31,574 nt of DNA, taken from assembly GCA_024681875.1 (NCBI GenBank), contig JAILAA010000073.1:1-31574 (forward strand), in the 5' to 3' direction. This stretch comes from Prevotella sp. GTDB lineage: Bacteria; Bacteroidota; Bacteroidia; Bacteroidales; Bacteroidaceae. Below are positions 1 through 10,264 of the stretch, piece by piece. The notes beneath the pieces were generated by a model. The model was not told the origin of the DNA. It saw nothing but the letters and a program-made list of their open reading frames with translations, and made no database searches. Position numbers and translations under genes: made by a program. The number at the start of each line of letters is the position of its first letter. Positions within the stretch are counted from its first letter, which is position 1.

Positions 1-275
1 AAAATGTCGTTTCAATGTCCATAATGTCCACTTCTTCTTTCTTTTTCAGAATGAATGGACATCAAAACGAGGCTTTTTCATGCCTCATTGGGGCTTTGAA
101 TAACCCCCGGAAAGTGAACGGGTATGGGGCGGATTACGCAAAAAACTCGCTCATTTACGGCCAAGCGGTCACAAAATCGCAAGAAGCCCCTTCTCGTAAG
201 AGCATTTGTAAAAACTATTCCAAATCGGTTGTTGAATAAAAGTTACAGAAGCTACGCAATAAGCATGTAAATAGA

Positions 276-306
276 GACTGCAGCATGCTCAAAGCGTGCT
301 GCAGTC
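276..306 (-). terminator. Strong hairpin, probable end of the BspA-type operon
   Basis: A 13-bp stem (one G-T pair) around a 5-nt loop reads GACTGCAGCATGC on the left arm and its complement on the right. It lies about 55 bp past the stop of the minus-strand gene ending at 361. No long T-run follows on the minus strand, so it could instead be a stabilising 3' hairpin. Confidence 0.5.
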
Positions 307-320
307 CCTGAGGAGTAATC

Positions 321-357
321 TCTCCCCTCTCCCCCGCGAGAGGGGTTGGGGGTGAGG
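321..357. repeat. GC-rich palindromic element next to the stop codon
   Basis: CCCCTCTC and GAGAGGGG form a perfect 8-bp stem with a 6-nt loop, followed by a G-rich tail. It abuts the stop codon at 361. In style it resembles the GC-rich in-frame segment at 21115-21165 (C-runs, then G-runs), which suggests a dispersed element, but this is inferred from two loci only. Confidence 0.45.
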
Positions 358-360
358 CTT

Positions 361-3300
361 CTACTCTTTTTCCAGGATGGTGTCGACTATAATGACGGCA
401 TCGGTGATGGTGAGCTTGTTGTCGTTGTTCATGTCGCCCTTCAAGCCTGAGCCGGTGTTTTCGCTGCCTGCATATTCCGTCCACGCGTTGTTGTTCAGGC
501 AGAACACTTTCCATCCGCGCTCCTTGGCGATACGCACACAGGCCTTGTCGCAGACATTCTTCTCGTCGTCGTAGTCGGGTGAAAGAACGTAGAGATTACG
601 ATTGAAGTCTCCAGTAGCGTAACTCCCCATGCCCAAAATAATATCGCGGATAATCTGCATCCTCGTGTCCGTCGTCAGGAGGAACATCAGGTCGAGCATG
701 TTGTCACCCTTAATCTGGTTTCGATGGCAATAGAGATTCTCTAATACCGTAAAATGCTCGATGCCCTTCAGGTTCTGGATATTCTCGCTGTGCAAATCAA
801 TGGAAAACACCCTGTTGATTTCGGAGGTATAGAGCTTTCCGTCCGAGCCATACGACTGTCTGAGCAGCCAGTTGCGGAAATTCTGATCAGGGAAATTCTC
901 CTCGTTGATTTCCACACAAACATCAATAGGCTTCCATTTATCCGATGAATTTTCACTGTACTCACGCAATATCCATCCTCTGCTAAGTGCCAATTGCTGA
1001 GCAGCATAGCTGACCACATTTCCTTCGTCCTCGTCGCGGTTGTCGACTATGTTCAACTTTTTACACATAGAATTTAGGAATGCATCAAAGATCGCTGCTT
1101 TAGCAACGTTGATATCATTATCATAATATTCAAGGATGAAGGGTACGTTCAAAAATAGTATTTCACTCGCCACTAACGCTTCCACAGCTAACATAAATGT
1201 TATACCACTTATATAACTATAAGGTAATGCATTTATCAGGTATTCCACACTCTCACTAGAGAGATTGTTCTTACTACAATTGAGACTTTCCAGAGCAGTG
1301 AACACCTCGATTCCCCTTAGGTCGGTTATGCCCAAACCAGAGACATTCATAGAATATATTTTGCTTATCTCCTCCGCAGTCAGTTTACCATCCTGCCCGT
1401 ATGTCTGCGTGAACAGCCAAGCGCGGAAATTGTCGTCGGGGAAGAGCGCCTTGGTGATCCAAAGGTCAGTATCTTTCATCGTTGATGTCTGCGTCATCCA
1501 TTGGCCATTGATGCAGTTCTTTACCTCCCAGCCTTTGTCGATTACAGGTTGGAAGGAGACTTTCGTCAAGTCGTTCCCCTCGTTTTCATCATCGCAGTCG
1601 AGGAGACGAAGCTCGCCACTCCCGTTGGTGATGGTCGGCAACGATTCAAAGAGCTTCTTCATGTTGACGAGCTTCAACTGATTGCTGTAGCAGTAGAGCG
1701 TTCTCAAATTTGTATTGCTCGTCAGGTCGAGATGCGTCAGCTGGTTCTGCGAGCAGTCGAGCGTGGTGATGAGGAAGAAGTTCTCGATACCGGTGAGGTC
1801 GGAAATTCCCATGCCGCTGACATCCATACTAATCACGCCGGAAATCTCTTCAGCCGAGAGCATGCCGTCAAAGTTCTTTTGCTGATCAAGCTCAATCACC
1901 CATTCACGGAAGTTGGGATCGGGGAAGCTGGCTTCGTCGATGCGCAGAAGAAGCTGGAAGGTGGTGCTTCCGCTGCTGCTTTTTACAGTCCAGTTCTTGG
2001 CTATGACGGCATCCCGCTGAGCCACTGTCATACTATTCCCCTCGTTGGCACCTGATGAATAGTTCTGGGCCTTAAACTCTCCTGGATCGCCCTCCACTCT
2101 GGGCAGGCTCTCCACCAATGCGCCCATAGCTGCCACATTGAGCTGATTGTTGTAGCAATGGAGGGTTTTCAAATGTGTACAGCTTGACACATCGAGTGCT
2201 GTCAGCCAGTTTTTGTAGCAATGGAGGATGGTCAGCGCCCTGTTCTCTGACAAGTCGAGGCTCATCAGTTTGTTGTTTTGACAATAGAGCGATTCGATTG
2301 CCGTGAAATACTCAATGCCCGTGAGGTCGTAGATTCCCTTGTTTCCTATACTGATGGTCTTCACACTGAGAAGCTCGTCTGGCGTCAGCACACCATCTTC
2401 ACCAAAGCTCTGACTAGCAACCCATTCACGGAATTTGGCATCTGGGAAGTTGTTCTCGTCGACCAGTAGTGCCTGTGAGAAATAGCCAGGACTGCTGTTG
2501 CCTCCGTCTATACGGGCGTAGGTCTTGTCTACATTTGATGGCATGTAAGTTGTTCCCTGTCCACCTCTGAGCGATGTGCAGTCTTCGAACATGTTGGCAG
2601 AGCTGGTCACTCTGGCCGTGCTCCATTCATCCGATGCGTAGATGGTTTTAAGTTTTGTACAATTAGAGAACATACCAGTCATGTCGATCACCTTATCAGT
2701 ATTGAACGATGAGACGCTAAGACTCGTCAACCCGGTTGTCTCCGAACTATTGCCACACCCCTTGAACATGTTTTTCATGTTGGTGACCTTGGCCGTGTTG
2801 AACTTCGCCATATTGATAAACCTCACGCTGGAGCAGCCTTCGAACATGCTTTCCATGTTGGTGACGTTGGATGTGTTGAAACAGTCGGCATATTCATCTC
2901 CACTCAAGTTCAGGAAGAGATATGGCAAGGAAGAGCAATTATAGAACATATAGCTCATGTCGGTCACATTGGCCGTATTGATGTATTGTGCATTGAGCAT
3001 CGGCAAAGATGAACAACCGTCAAACATGTGGCTCATGTTGGTAAAGTTACATTTGTAAAAATTGTCCAGCTCCATGTAATTGAGGTTGCTCATGTTATAG
3101 AACATGTAGGATCCATCGAGCGGCTCACGATAATTGACAAAGCTCTTATCGACCGCCACCGACGTGATAGCGTTATTGAATGTCCAGTCGGGATAGAGGC
3201 TACTAGTCCAAGGAATGTCATAGGTCGTACCCTGGCGGGTGGTGCGCTTTGTGTCGTAACAGATCCACAGTAGATTGCCGTTTTCGATCCATGCATAGGG

Positions 3301-4116
3301 TTGAAGTTGCGATCTGTCGGTGAAGTAGCCTGTAGTGGGGTTGGCGAAGTTGATGTCGTTGCTATTGTATGGACTAAAATCGACGCCACCCTTCAGCTTT
3401 GTACACCCCGTGAACATGTCAGTCGAACTGCCCATGTTTGATTTTTTCCAGTTATTACTGCAGAAGATGGTTTCCAGATTGGAGCAACCGTTGAACATAT
3501 CGTAGGTTGTTGTCAGCTTAGTTGTGTTGAAACCAGACAAATCAAGGGTCGTCAACTGTTTGCAATCAGCGAACATATAGTCCATGTCGGTCACCAAGCT
3601 CGTATTGAAGGTGGATGGCAAGTTCGTCAGGTCGACGCTCTCCAAGGATTCACAGCCGTCGAACATCTCGCCCAAATCTTTCACGTTGGTCGTATTGAGG
3701 TATTTGAAGCCATCCACACCCTTCAAGTTCGGGCAGTTCCAGAACATGCCACGCATGTAAGTGAAGTTGATGTTGCTCAACGTGGCGAGTCCATACTGTC
3801 CATTGTTGCCAATGTATTCGAGGTTGGGCATATTGTAGAACATCATGGGTGCCCAAAACGGCTCTGGATACTCGCCTAACGAATGGAATTCAACGCGGAT
3901 GACTCTTGCGTCACCCGACCATCCGGGAAGGTCGGAGTAACCTTGTTCTACCCACGGAATGTCGAAGGTAGTGCCCTGGCGGCTGCTCCGCTGGTTGTCG
4001 TAATAAAACTTCAAAGTGCCTTTGTCGAGCCAGGCATAGGCCTCTTTCGTTTGTGCGCTGGCGTAGAGTGCTATCGTCACAAGAGCCAGCAGGGTAGTTA
4101 AGATTCTCTGTTTCAT
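361..4116 (-). CDS. Secreted BspA-type leucine-rich repeat protein with half dockerin
   Basis: This encodes a 1251-aa surface or secreted protein, likely for adhesion or protein-protein contact; no enzyme motif is seen. A signal peptide (about residues 1-22, ending ASAQ) is followed by two DUF285/BspA-like blocks (about 30-250 and 275-540) built of MFxxCxxL repeats. Then come four copies of a module that begins FPDxxFRxW, has an EF-hand-like DGxLTxxE segment and short LRRs, and ends EGN...GW. The last residues (GDMNNDNKLTITDAVIIVD) are a single dockerin-like calcium-binding half. A TTG start 39 bp upstream is possible, but the ATG at 4116 begins the signal peptide directly and matches its paralogue at 6927. 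The third module carries an AT-rich hydrophobic insert. It lies 39 bp after the paralogous gene, presumably in one operon. Confidence 0.85.
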   Translation of the reverse strand: MKQRILTTLLALVTIALYASAQTKEAYAWLDKGTLKFYYDNQRSSRQGTTFDIPWVEQGYSDLPGWSGDARVIRVEFHSLGEYPEPFWAPMMFYNMPNLEYIGNNGQYGLATLSNINFTYMRGMFWNCPNLKGVDGFKYLNTTNVKDLGEMFDGCESLESVDLTNLPSTFNTSLVTDMDYMFADCKQLTTLDLSGFNTTKLTTTYDMFNGCSNLETIFCSNNWKKSNMGSSTDMFTGCTKLKGGVDFSPYNSNDINFANPTTGYFTDRSQLQPYAWIENGNLLWICYDTKRTTRQGTTYDIPWTSSLYPDWTFNNAITSVAVDKSFVNYREPLDGSYMFYNMSNLNYMELDNFYKCNFTNMSHMFDGCSSLPMLNAQYINTANVTDMSYMFYNCSSLPYLFLNLSGDEYADCFNTSNVTNMESMFEGCSSVRFINMAKFNTAKVTNMKNMFKGCGNSSETTGLTSLSVSSFNTDKVIDMTGMFSNCTKLKTIYASDEWSTARVTSSANMFEDCTSLRGGQGTTYMPSNVDKTYARIDGGNSSPGYFSQALLVDENNFPDAKFREWVASQSFGEDGVLTPDELLSVKTISIGNKGIYDLTGIEYFTAIESLYCQNNKLMSLDLSENRALTILHCYKNWLTALDVSSCTHLKTLHCYNNQLNVAAMGALVESLPRVEGDPGEFKAQNYSSGANEGNSMTVAQRDAVIAKNWTVKSSSGSTTFQLLLRIDEASFPDPNFREWVIELDQQKNFDGMLSAEEISGVISMDVSGMGISDLTGIENFFLITTLDCSQNQLTHLDLTSNTNLRTLYCYSNQLKLVNMKKLFESLPTITNGSGELRLLDCDDENEGNDLTKVSFQPVIDKGWEVKNCINGQWMTQTSTMKDTDLWITKALFPDDNFRAWLFTQTYGQDGKLTAEEISKIYSMNVSGLGITDLRGIEVFTALESLNCSKNNLSSESVEYLINALPYSYISGITFMLAVEALVASEILFLNVPFILEYYDNDINVAKAAIFDAFLNSMCKKLNIVDNRDEDEGNVVSYAAQQLALSRGWILREYSENSSDKWKPIDVCVEINEENFPDQNFRNWLLRQSYGSDGKLYTSEINRVFSIDLHSENIQNLKGIEHFTVLENLYCHRNQIKGDNMLDLMFLLTTDTRMQIIRDIILGMGSYATGDFNRNLYVLSPDYDDEKNVCDKACVRIAKERGWKVFCLNNNAWTEYAGSENTGSGLKGDMNNDNKLTITDAVIIVDTILEKE

Positions 4117-4155
4117 ATTTATTATTGTGTTTAAGTTTATAGTCCTGTTTTTCAA

Positions 4156-6927
4156 TCAAAGGAAGGCCATCATGATATTCATCTCCAATTGAGCTAAGTC
4201 GGACCGGATGGACTTCAAATCGGTGGTGCAACTGGTGAGTTCGTTCTTCGTGGTGGCATTCTCCACAGCGGTCGCAAGGTTGTCGACGGCTGTCTCCAAC
4301 CGCTCGAGCTCGCTCCACAGGTCGGAGTGCTCATGCCCGTTGTCCTTGCTCTCGAGGTCATCCCTGCATTGGGCGAGTATGGCTCGACAGGCTTTTAAAT
4401 CCTTCTGCAGACGATCTTTGATAACATCGAGCAGCAGTTGGTTGATGATGGCGGTCACATCGGCAATACTCACCTGAGAGTCGCCGTTGACATCGGCAAC
4501 AGTGAAGTTGAAGTTCGTGTCAGGATGTCCGAGCAGATAGTTCGTCACGGCAATGGCATCGTCGATGTTCACACTGCCGTCGCCGTTGGTGTCGCCCATA
4601 ATGGCTGCAAAGCCTTCATAGAGTTCCCAGTGGTACTCACTATTCTGATAATACACCATCCATCCTTTTTGCCCGGCTGCTGCCACATGCTTTGGTGTGC
4701 AGATAGCAGACACGTTGGTGGAATTAACGTCGTAAACGTATAGCTCTCCGTCGTTCCAATCTCTCTGAGGCAGCTTTTCGATGAGGTTGTCCATGCCTGC
4801 GCCCCTGATGGGGTTGTCGTAGCAGTAGAGTCTTTTCAGGCTTGTGCAACTCGAAACATCGAGCGTGGTCAGCTGGTTGTTATAGCAATAGATGTGTTCC
4901 AGATTGGGGTAGTTCGACACATTGAGCGTGGTGAGCTGGTTGTCGTTGCAAATGAGGTCTCTCAGTTTCACGTTCATCGACACATCGATCGTGGTCAGCT
5001 GGTTGTTGGGGCAATACAGGTATGTCAGCTCAGTGAAGTATTCGACGCCCGTGAGGTCGGCAATATTCATGTTGTACAAATTGAAGTTGTATGTGCCTTC
5101 TGTCTCCTCTCTCGTGAGCACGCCGTCAGCTCCGTAGCTCTGTGATAGCAGCCAGTTGCGGAAGTTGGCATCGGGGAAATTGAAGGCAGCTATCGGCATT
5201 CTGTCTGTATACGCAATAGTCGCATTCACATTATTGTCTAAGAAGAACCCAAGAACCCATCCCTTTGACAAGATAGAGTTGATCTGCATCTGCGTAAGCT
5301 TGTTCCCCTCATTGTCGGCTTCGTTATAAATTGCTATGGTAGGAATATTGTTATTAACTGACTGCTCAGGCAGTTTGTCGATAAATTCATCCATGTAGTC
5401 GCCTGCCAGCTGGTTGCCAAAGCATTTGAAATCGCCTGTCGGTGAACATCCTGTCATGTTCAGCGATATGAGCTGGTTGTTGGCACAGTCAAAATGTGTG
5501 AGGAGCGTGTTTTTGGACATGTCCAGCGTTGTAAGCAGATTGTCGCGACAGTTCAAACGAGTCAGTGCAAAGAAGTGCTCGATACCCGTCAGGTTGGCTA
5601 TCTGCAGGTTGCTCACGTCCATACTTGAGACACGCGAAATCTCATTGAGCGAAAGATATCCGTCTAATCCGTAATCCTGCTTAAGCAGCCAATTACGGAA
5701 GTTCTCGTCCGGGAAGTGGATTGAGTCGATGCGTAAGATAGTAGTGAAGTAGCCATTGTCGGGGTTGGCGTAGATTACATCTAGCTTATTTTTATCGTAA
5801 GGAATGGCACCGACAAGATTTGTACAGTCCTTAAACATGTATACTGAAGTGAGTGTTCCATTGTTCCAGTTGTTATTGCAATAGATGGTCGTCAGGTTAG
5901 TGCAGCCATTGAACATACTGTTCGCTACCGTTGCCTGGGGCATAGTGAAACTCGTCAGATTCAAGGTGTTGAGTGAAGTACAATCTGAAAACATGCATTG
6001 AAAGACCGTTACGTTTGACGTGTCAAAATTCGAGAGATTGAGGCTTGTCAGCGATGAGCAGCCCTCGAACATAGAATCAAAACGCGTTGCATTTCCAGTA
6101 TTGAAATTCGTCAGGTCGAGTGTCGTCAATGAGGAGCATCCCTTAAACATATTAGCCAAAGAAGAAGCATTTCCCGTGTCGAAACCCGACAGGTCGATAT
6201 TTGTCATCGCAACGCATTGCTGGAACATACCTGACATATTCGTTACATTCGCTGTGTTAAAACCCGTCAGATTGAGATTTGTCAGCGATTTGCAGTAACT
6301 GAACATTTCTCGCATACTCTTTACTTGAGTTGTATTAAGTCCCTCCAGATTCAGGCTTGTCAAGCCGATGCATGATGCAAACATCCATTCCATTCTGGTA
6401 ACATTCTCCGTATTAAAACCGTTAGTGCCAGGAACAGGCCTCAAGTCGAGACTTGACAGTGATTTGCAGCAATACAACAAATAGGCCATATCATCCACGT
6501 TCACGGTGTTTAAGTAGCGGAGATCGTCAAGGTTTTCTAGCGAAGAGCAATTCTGGAACATCGCATACATACTTGTAATTTTGCAGTTACTGAAATTCCT
6601 GAGACCGATAATGTCGACAAGGGCTTCCATCCGATAGAAAAGACGACTAGCATTGAAATCTCCTTGATATAGAGCAAAAGAGTCGTCGATGATGACATGT
6701 TTGATCGTTGTGTTGCCATTGTAGCTTGTCCAGCGCGGATAGGCGCCGCCAGTCCATGGGATGATGAAAGTTTTCTCTGGGTCAAATGTTCCGCTATTCG
6801 CATCGTAATAGAAAGTTAAAGTCTCGCCGTCGGAGGACAAGACAGCATAGGTTTCTTTGCTTTGTGCGCTGGCACTAAGTGCTATCGCTACGAGGGCCAG
6901 CAGGGTGGTAAAGATTCTCTTTTTCAT
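4156..6927 (-). CDS. Secreted BspA-type protein with dockerin and coiled-coil tail
   Basis: This 923-aa paralogue of the next gene starts with an almost identical signal peptide (MKKRIFTTLLALVAIALSA). About ten DUF285 repeats of the form FNTxNVTxMxxMFxxCxxL fill residues 90-390. Two FPDxNFRNWLL modules with LRRs follow (about 400-750), then a complete two-repeat dockerin-like domain (DTNGDGSVNIDDA and DVNGDSQVSIADV, about 765-825). The tail, about 95 residues, is charged and heptad-like, probably a coiled coil. Dockerin-like ends in this family are usually read as calcium-stabilised folds; a cohesin partner is not visible here. The start was chosen because an extension upstream adds 16 residues that are not signal-like. 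Function is likely surface adhesion; the ligand is unknown. Confidence 0.85.
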   Translation of the reverse strand: MKKRIFTTLLALVAIALSASAQSKETYAVLSSDGETLTFYYDANSGTFDPEKTFIIPWTGGAYPRWTSYNGNTTIKHVIIDDSFALYQGDFNASRLFYRMEALVDIIGLRNFSNCKITSMYAMFQNCSSLENLDDLRYLNTVNVDDMAYLLYCCKSLSSLDLRPVPGTNGFNTENVTRMEWMFASCIGLTSLNLEGLNTTQVKSMREMFSYCKSLTNLNLTGFNTANVTNMSGMFQQCVAMTNIDLSGFDTGNASSLANMFKGCSSLTTLDLTNFNTGNATRFDSMFEGCSSLTSLNLSNFDTSNVTVFQCMFSDCTSLNTLNLTSFTMPQATVANSMFNGCTNLTTIYCNNNWNNGTLTSVYMFKDCTNLVGAIPYDKNKLDVIYANPDNGYFTTILRIDSIHFPDENFRNWLLKQDYGLDGYLSLNEISRVSSMDVSNLQIANLTGIEHFFALTRLNCRDNLLTTLDMSKNTLLTHFDCANNQLISLNMTGCSPTGDFKCFGNQLAGDYMDEFIDKLPEQSVNNNIPTIAIYNEADNEGNKLTQMQINSILSKGWVLGFFLDNNVNATIAYTDRMPIAAFNFPDANFRNWLLSQSYGADGVLTREETEGTYNFNLYNMNIADLTGVEYFTELTYLYCPNNQLTTIDVSMNVKLRDLICNDNQLTTLNVSNYPNLEHIYCYNNQLTTLDVSSCTSLKRLYCYDNPIRGAGMDNLIEKLPQRDWNDGELYVYDVNSTNVSAICTPKHVAAAGQKGWMVYYQNSEYHWELYEGFAAIMGDTNGDGSVNIDDAIAVTNYLLGHPDTNFNFTVADVNGDSQVSIADVTAIINQLLLDVIKDRLQKDLKACRAILAQCRDDLESKDNGHEHSDLWSELERLETAVDNLATAVENATTKNELTSCTTDLKSIRSDLAQLEMNIMMAFL

Positions 6928-7017
6928 TGTTATATAGATGTTTTGGTTGATATCATTTTCCAATATTCGCCACATTTGACATGCAGAGGCGTGATGGAAG
7001 TCTTTTAAACGATCTTA

Positions 7018-7179
7018 CTAGGCATAATAGTACGTTTTTAGTTTATGTTCTTTCACTTTCTCGAGTTTTGAACTCACAGAATGTAACGTCCGTAAACGCC
7101 TTTCCCTCTCGGCCAGCCCTACAAATGGCTTCGTCGGCCTCAAGAGTTCCATCGATGTCTTTGACCCGTCCAGCCCCAT
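7018..7179 (-). CDS. Possible 53-aa leader ORF upstream of the BspA-type operon
   Basis: A short reading frame begins with an ATG about 19 nt after a strong promoter -7 box (7198-7205) and ends 90 bp before the BspA-type start at 6927. The peptide is basic and charged (LAERERRLRTLHSV, then KLEKVKEHKLK) and ends TYYYA. It could be a real small protein, a leader peptide or part of a structured 5' leader. I recognise no family. The leader is about 260 nt long, which is unusual compared with other genes in this window. Confidence 0.4.
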   Translation of the reverse strand: MGLDGSKTSMELLRPTKPFVGLAERERRLRTLHSVSSKLEKVKEHKLKTYYYA

Positions 7180-7197
7180 AGGCCAGCTAAGTCGGTG

Positions 7198-7229
7198 CAA
7201 AGATACAAAATAAATGGGAAAAAACCAAA
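7198..7229 (-). promoter_or_regulatory. Bacteroidota promoter for the BspA-type operon
   Basis: On the minus strand TATCTTTG (7198-7205) matches the -7 consensus TAnnTTTG, with a TTTG -33 element (7226-7229) 20 bp upstream. It sits about 270 nt before the BspA-type gene, so the transcript would have a long leader containing the 53-aa frame. Confidence 0.7.
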
Positions 7230-7280
7230 AAACAAGTGAAAAATTTGCATAATCCGAAATAAAGATGTCAAGGGGACAAA

Positions 7281-7304
7281 TGAATGACACCTCTGCCTTA
7301 GGAT
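7281..7304. repeat. 24-bp direct repeat, left copy, flanking the toxin-antitoxin pair
   Basis: It is identical over 24 bp to 8049-8072 (core GACACCTCTGCCTTAGGAT), and weaker similarity continues about 20 bp to the left of both copies. The two copies bracket the toxin-antitoxin genes. Confidence 0.85.
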
Positions 7305-7397
7305 CTATATAAACGATGGCAGGCTGAAGAGAAAAGTAAATTGACCGGAGCGGACCTTTATAAGGACGAAAGAAATAGAAACGGCGTAATGGAGAAC
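7305..7397. other. Spacer between the left repeat and the toxin gene
   Basis: This 93-bp spacer lies 3' of the minus-strand toxin gene. A small palindrome CCTTTATAAGG lies near 7354-7364. No gene was recognised. Confidence 0.4.
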
Positions 7398-7670
7398 TTA
7401 TTTGTCATCGTAATGGCCGTAGGCCCTAAGTACCAGCACCAATACAACATCGTCGAAAATTCTGTATACCAAACGATGTTTTTTAGTGATGTGTCTGCTC
7501 CAACGTCCTTGTGGCTCACCTTTTAGAGGCTCTGGGTGGCCAGTACCCGTTTTGGGGTGCTCCATGAGTTCGAGAAGCATTTTTGCCATCTTTTGAAATG
7601 CCTTTGGCTCATTGTGCTTCAATTGCTGCATTTCCGACTTTGCATCATCGGTGTAATCGAGCTTATACAT
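7398..7670 (-). CDS. yoeB: YoeB/Txe-family mRNA interferase toxin
   Basis: This 90-aa protein has the full YoeB pattern: a basic helical N-terminus, then GHPEPLKG, GRWSRHITKKHRLVY and a C-terminal LRAYGHY. By alignment with E. coli YoeB the catalytic glutamate, arginine and histidine correspond to E47, R66 and H86, all present, so the toxin looks intact. YoeB toxins bind the ribosome and cleave mRNA when the antitoxin is lost. The gene starts 5 bp after the stop of the upstream antitoxin gene, the usual antitoxin-first order, and is probably transcribed from the promoter at 7948-7978. Length fits the family. Confidence 0.93.
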   Translation of the reverse strand: MYKLDYTDDAKSEMQQLKHNEPKAFQKMAKMLLELMEHPKTGTGHPEPLKGEPQGRWSRHITKKHRLVYRIFDDVVLVLVLRAYGHYDDK

Positions 7671-7675
7671 AGAGA

Positions 7676-7924
7676 TCAGAGGCTGTTAAGGAAACTATGC
7701 AATTCTTCTACAGAGTTAATACGATGTGTTTTCCCCTGCCTAAATTCCTCTTCTCCACGATTAAGGCTTTCAAAAAACTCATCACGGGGAATGAGTGTGG
7801 GGTCTGCTTGCTTCTCTGCTACAAGCTTGCGCAGGTATTTAGCTGCTCGCTTCAGCAGATTCTCGTCTTCGGCAATGATGCTCATGTTGCGGAGTATCTC
7901 GGCATTCATTTGTATTGCGGTCAT
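7676..7924 (-). CDS. Antitoxin partner of the YoeB-type toxin
   Basis: This 82-aa protein lies directly upstream of the toxin in the same direction. It starts with MTAIQMNAEILRNMSII, a likely short DNA-binding/dimerisation segment, followed by charged helices (LKRAAKYLRKLVAEK) and an acidic tail (DEFFESLNRGEEEF) of the kind that wraps a toxin. It is not a clear YefM/Phd by sequence; I assign the role from position, size and composition, with the exact antitoxin family left open. It would repress its own promoter, whose -7 box is only about 24 bp upstream of the ATG. Confidence 0.85.
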   Translation of the reverse strand: MTAIQMNAEILRNMSIIAEDENLLKRAAKYLRKLVAEKQADPTLIPRDEFFESLNRGEEEFRQGKTHRINSVEELHSFLNSL

Positions 7925-7947
7925 AATTATAACTTAATTGTTGGCTG

Positions 7948-7978
7948 CAAAGTTAAGCAAATTCTTTGAAATAACAAA
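7948..7978 (-). promoter_or_regulatory. Promoter of the toxin-antitoxin operon
   Basis: The minus strand carries TAACTTTG (7948-7955), an exact TAnnTTTG -7 box, and TTTG (7975-7978) with a 19-bp spacer. The transcript would start only about 15-17 nt before the antitoxin ATG. Confidence 0.8.
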
Positions 7979-8048
7979 CAAATAAAGAAAAAAAATGAAG
8001 CAGATGGCATGATGGACGAAACAAGGATATAAGATACCAAAGGTGAGG

Positions 8049-8072
8049 TGAATGACACCTCTGCCTTAGGAT
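8049..8072. repeat. 24-bp direct repeat, right copy, flanking the toxin-antitoxin pair
   Basis: It is identical to 7281-7304. Here it overlaps a small hairpin AGGTG-AATGA-CACCT (8046-8060) and lies just beyond the groEL terminator. Confidence 0.85.
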
Positions 8073-8084
8073 GTAGTGAACACG

Positions 8085-8119
8085 AAAAGAGGTGAACACC
8101 TCTGATTAGTGTTCACCTC
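8085..8119 (-). terminator. Intrinsic terminator of groES-groEL
   Basis: A perfect 11-bp stem (GAGGTGAACAC, 8089-8099, with 8109-8119) and a 9-nt loop are followed on the minus strand by TTTT (8085-8088). It begins 33 bp after the groEL stop. Confidence 0.85.
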
Positions 8120-8151
8120 CGTACTTAATTGTGCAGTATCAATGATTGTTT

Positions 8152-9789
<1,638 letters not shown>

Positions 9790-9822
9790 TCACTGTTTTA
9801 CTATTTCACAATTTTACTATTA

Positions 9823-9868
9823 CTGCGGCAATTGTCCAATGGTGAAACTGTCCAATTGTCAAATTGGC
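9823..9868. repeat. Degenerate AATTGTC/CAATGG repeat in the groES-groEL spacer
   Basis: The 90-bp spacer holds short near-repeats (CAATTGTC, CCAATGGTG, CCAATTGTCAAATTGG). It resembles the 7-bp arrays in PL11 (GTCAATG units) but the period is poorly kept. It can also fold into short hairpins, for example CAATT with AATTG. Confidence 0.4.
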
Positions 9869-9870
9869 AA

Positions 9871-10143
9871 TTATTTTTCAATGATTGCCAAGACGTCGCT
9901 CTGACGCATGATGAGGTACTTGGTGCCTTCGAGCTCAATCTCCGTGCCGGAATACTTGCCATAGAGCACTTCGTCGCCTTCCTTGAGAATCATTTCCTCG
10001 TCCTTGGTTCCATGACCAGCGGCCTTGACGATGCCGTGCAGTGGTTTCTCTTTTGCGGTGTCAGGAATAATAATGCCGCCAATCTTCTCTTCTGCTGGAG
10101 CGGGCAATACTAGCACGCGGTCAGCTAATGGTTTGATGTTCAT
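9871..10143 (-). CDS. groS: Co-chaperonin GroES (Cpn10)
   Basis: A 90-aa protein whose start is set by [16 protein letters not shown], the family's N-terminus; longer upstream readings in this frame are not GroES-like. The mobile loop ([17 protein letters not shown]), the GxVxxxG segment and the terminal [11 protein letters not shown] strand are intact. It caps the GroEL ring. It is first in the minus-strand operon, after a promoter at 10233-10264 and a leader of about 80 nt. Confidence 0.98.
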   Translation of the reverse strand: MNIKPLADRVLVLPAPAEEKIGGIIIPDTAKEKPLHGIVKAAGHGTKDEEMILKEGDEVLYGKYSGTEIELEGTKYLIMRQSDVLAIIEK

Positions 10144-10232
10144 GATAATTGCTTTTTTGTTATTTGTTTGAATGTTTGAATTGTCACTTTCTGCAGGGCC
10201 CGGCTGGTGGGCTCCACGACAAGTGTCACTGC

Positions 10233-10264
10233 CAAAAGTATGCCAAAAATAAAGGGCTGACAAA
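10233..10264 (-). promoter_or_regulatory. groES-groEL promoter, interleaved with the upstream terminator
   Basis: The minus strand reads TACTTTTG (10233-10240), an exact TAnnTTTG -7 box, with TTTG (10261-10264) 20 bp upstream. That -33 element straddles the last two stem bases and first loop bases of the preceding gene's terminator hairpin, so promoter and terminator share DNA. Confidence 0.65.

Larger units (their letters stand above)
1..360. other. Non-coding left edge, downstream of the BspA-type operon
   Basis: I see no convincing gene here. A small plus-strand frame (15-239) has no promoter or family resemblance. The right part holds two hairpins listed separately, at 276-306 and 324-345. 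The left part has short AATGTCCA-type repeats near 14-30 and a weak hairpin built on GAGGC/GCCTC near 70-87. Confidence 0.5.

Noticed and set aside
10233..10249. Sigma-54 promoter for groES (TTGGCA-N5-TTGGCA)
   Set aside because: The -12 element is TGGC rather than TTGC, and the same DNA contains an exact TAnnTTTG box with a well-placed TTTG, the form seen at other genes here.
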